From Paramecium pentaurelia (lineage: Eukaryota; Ciliophora; Oligohymenophorea; Peniculida; Parameciidae): a DNA stretch of 64,000 nt. Both the position numbers and the translations under genes were made by a program. The stretch spans positions 311,576 to 375,575 of the forward strand of contig CAJJDO010000093.1 of assembly GCA_905183005.1 (NCBI GenBank), given 5' to 3'. Positions 63,870 to 64,000 of the stretch are shown piece after piece (the first letter of the stretch is position 1; each line of letters opens with the position of its first letter). Under the pieces are notes generated by a model. That model did not search any database. It saw only the letters and a list, made by a program, of their open reading frames with translations, and had not been told where the DNA came from.

Positions 63870-64000
63870 TTTAAACTTCACCTCTTGTATTATTTAATAT
63901 AAATAAATAAGATCTTTAAATTTGAATAATTTTTATATAAAATGATTTTATATATTATAACATTTAATCTTGGTTTTTCAATTAAATTTCTAAATCTTAA

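Noticed and set aside
1..64000. Bacterial operons, Shine-Dalgarno sites, insertion sequences, tRNA or rRNA genes
   Set aside because: No polycistronic spacing, no transposase, no tRNA cloverleaf or rRNA segments noticed; the genetic code and introns are eukaryotic (ciliate).

Overview
The window looks like macronuclear DNA of a ciliate of the genus Paramecium. Long coding frames appear only if TAA and TAG are read as glutamine and TGA is the only stop. Introns are 23-29 nt with GT(A)...(T)AG ends. The DNA is very AT-rich. A 42-nt array of mixed CCCAAA/CCCCAA units (39864-39905) is the Paramecium-type telomere repeat. ORFs called with the standard code are therefore mostly fragments or shadows here, and the gene models below were re-read by hand with the ciliate code.

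Layout. 0.3-2.7 kb: relics of broken genes. 2.8-11.4 kb (-): giant membrane protein A. 14.5-16.0 kb (-): a complete three-exon cytochrome P450. 18.6-19.8 kb (+): a PARP/ADP-ribosyltransferase-like protein. 20.2-20.7 kb (-): relic. 21.3-21.9 kb: gap of 572 N. 22.2-24.9 kb (-): pentapeptide plus 14-WD40 protein 1. 25.0-27.0 kb: relics. 27.8-28.2 kb (-): a ubiquitin-conjugating enzyme (E2) fold lacking the catalytic Cys. 28.0-34.3 kb: two perfect-looking duplications, each split by a single N, holding part of the E2 gene and part of a WD40 pseudogene. 34.9-37.6 kb (-): pentapeptide plus 14-WD40 protein 2, followed by a WD40 relic on the other strand. 39.2-39.9 kb: gap of 685 N ending in telomeric repeats. 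40.5-42.7 kb: relics, including a P4-ATPase pseudogene. 43.6-44.8 kb (+): a coiled-coil gene. 45.5-54.1 kb and 54.6-63.9 kb (-): giant membrane proteins B and C.

How it fits together. The window combines large multigene-family members (three giant surface/membrane proteins and two WD40 proteins), many decayed genes, internal telomeric repeats and poorly merged contig ends. This is what one expects near a Paramecium chromosome end or chromosome-fragmentation site. I see no operons, CRISPR arrays, rRNA, tRNA or bacterial-type regulatory sites. Proteins A and B are close paralogues with matching introns; C is a more distant relative and shows no intron in its membrane domain. The two intact WD40 genes share N- and C-terminal domains and must be recent paralogues. 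No pathway linking neighbouring genes can be claimed.

Limits. The giant genes were traced at both ends and through key domains, but not every codon was checked. Function calls rest on motifs read by eye, without database searches.
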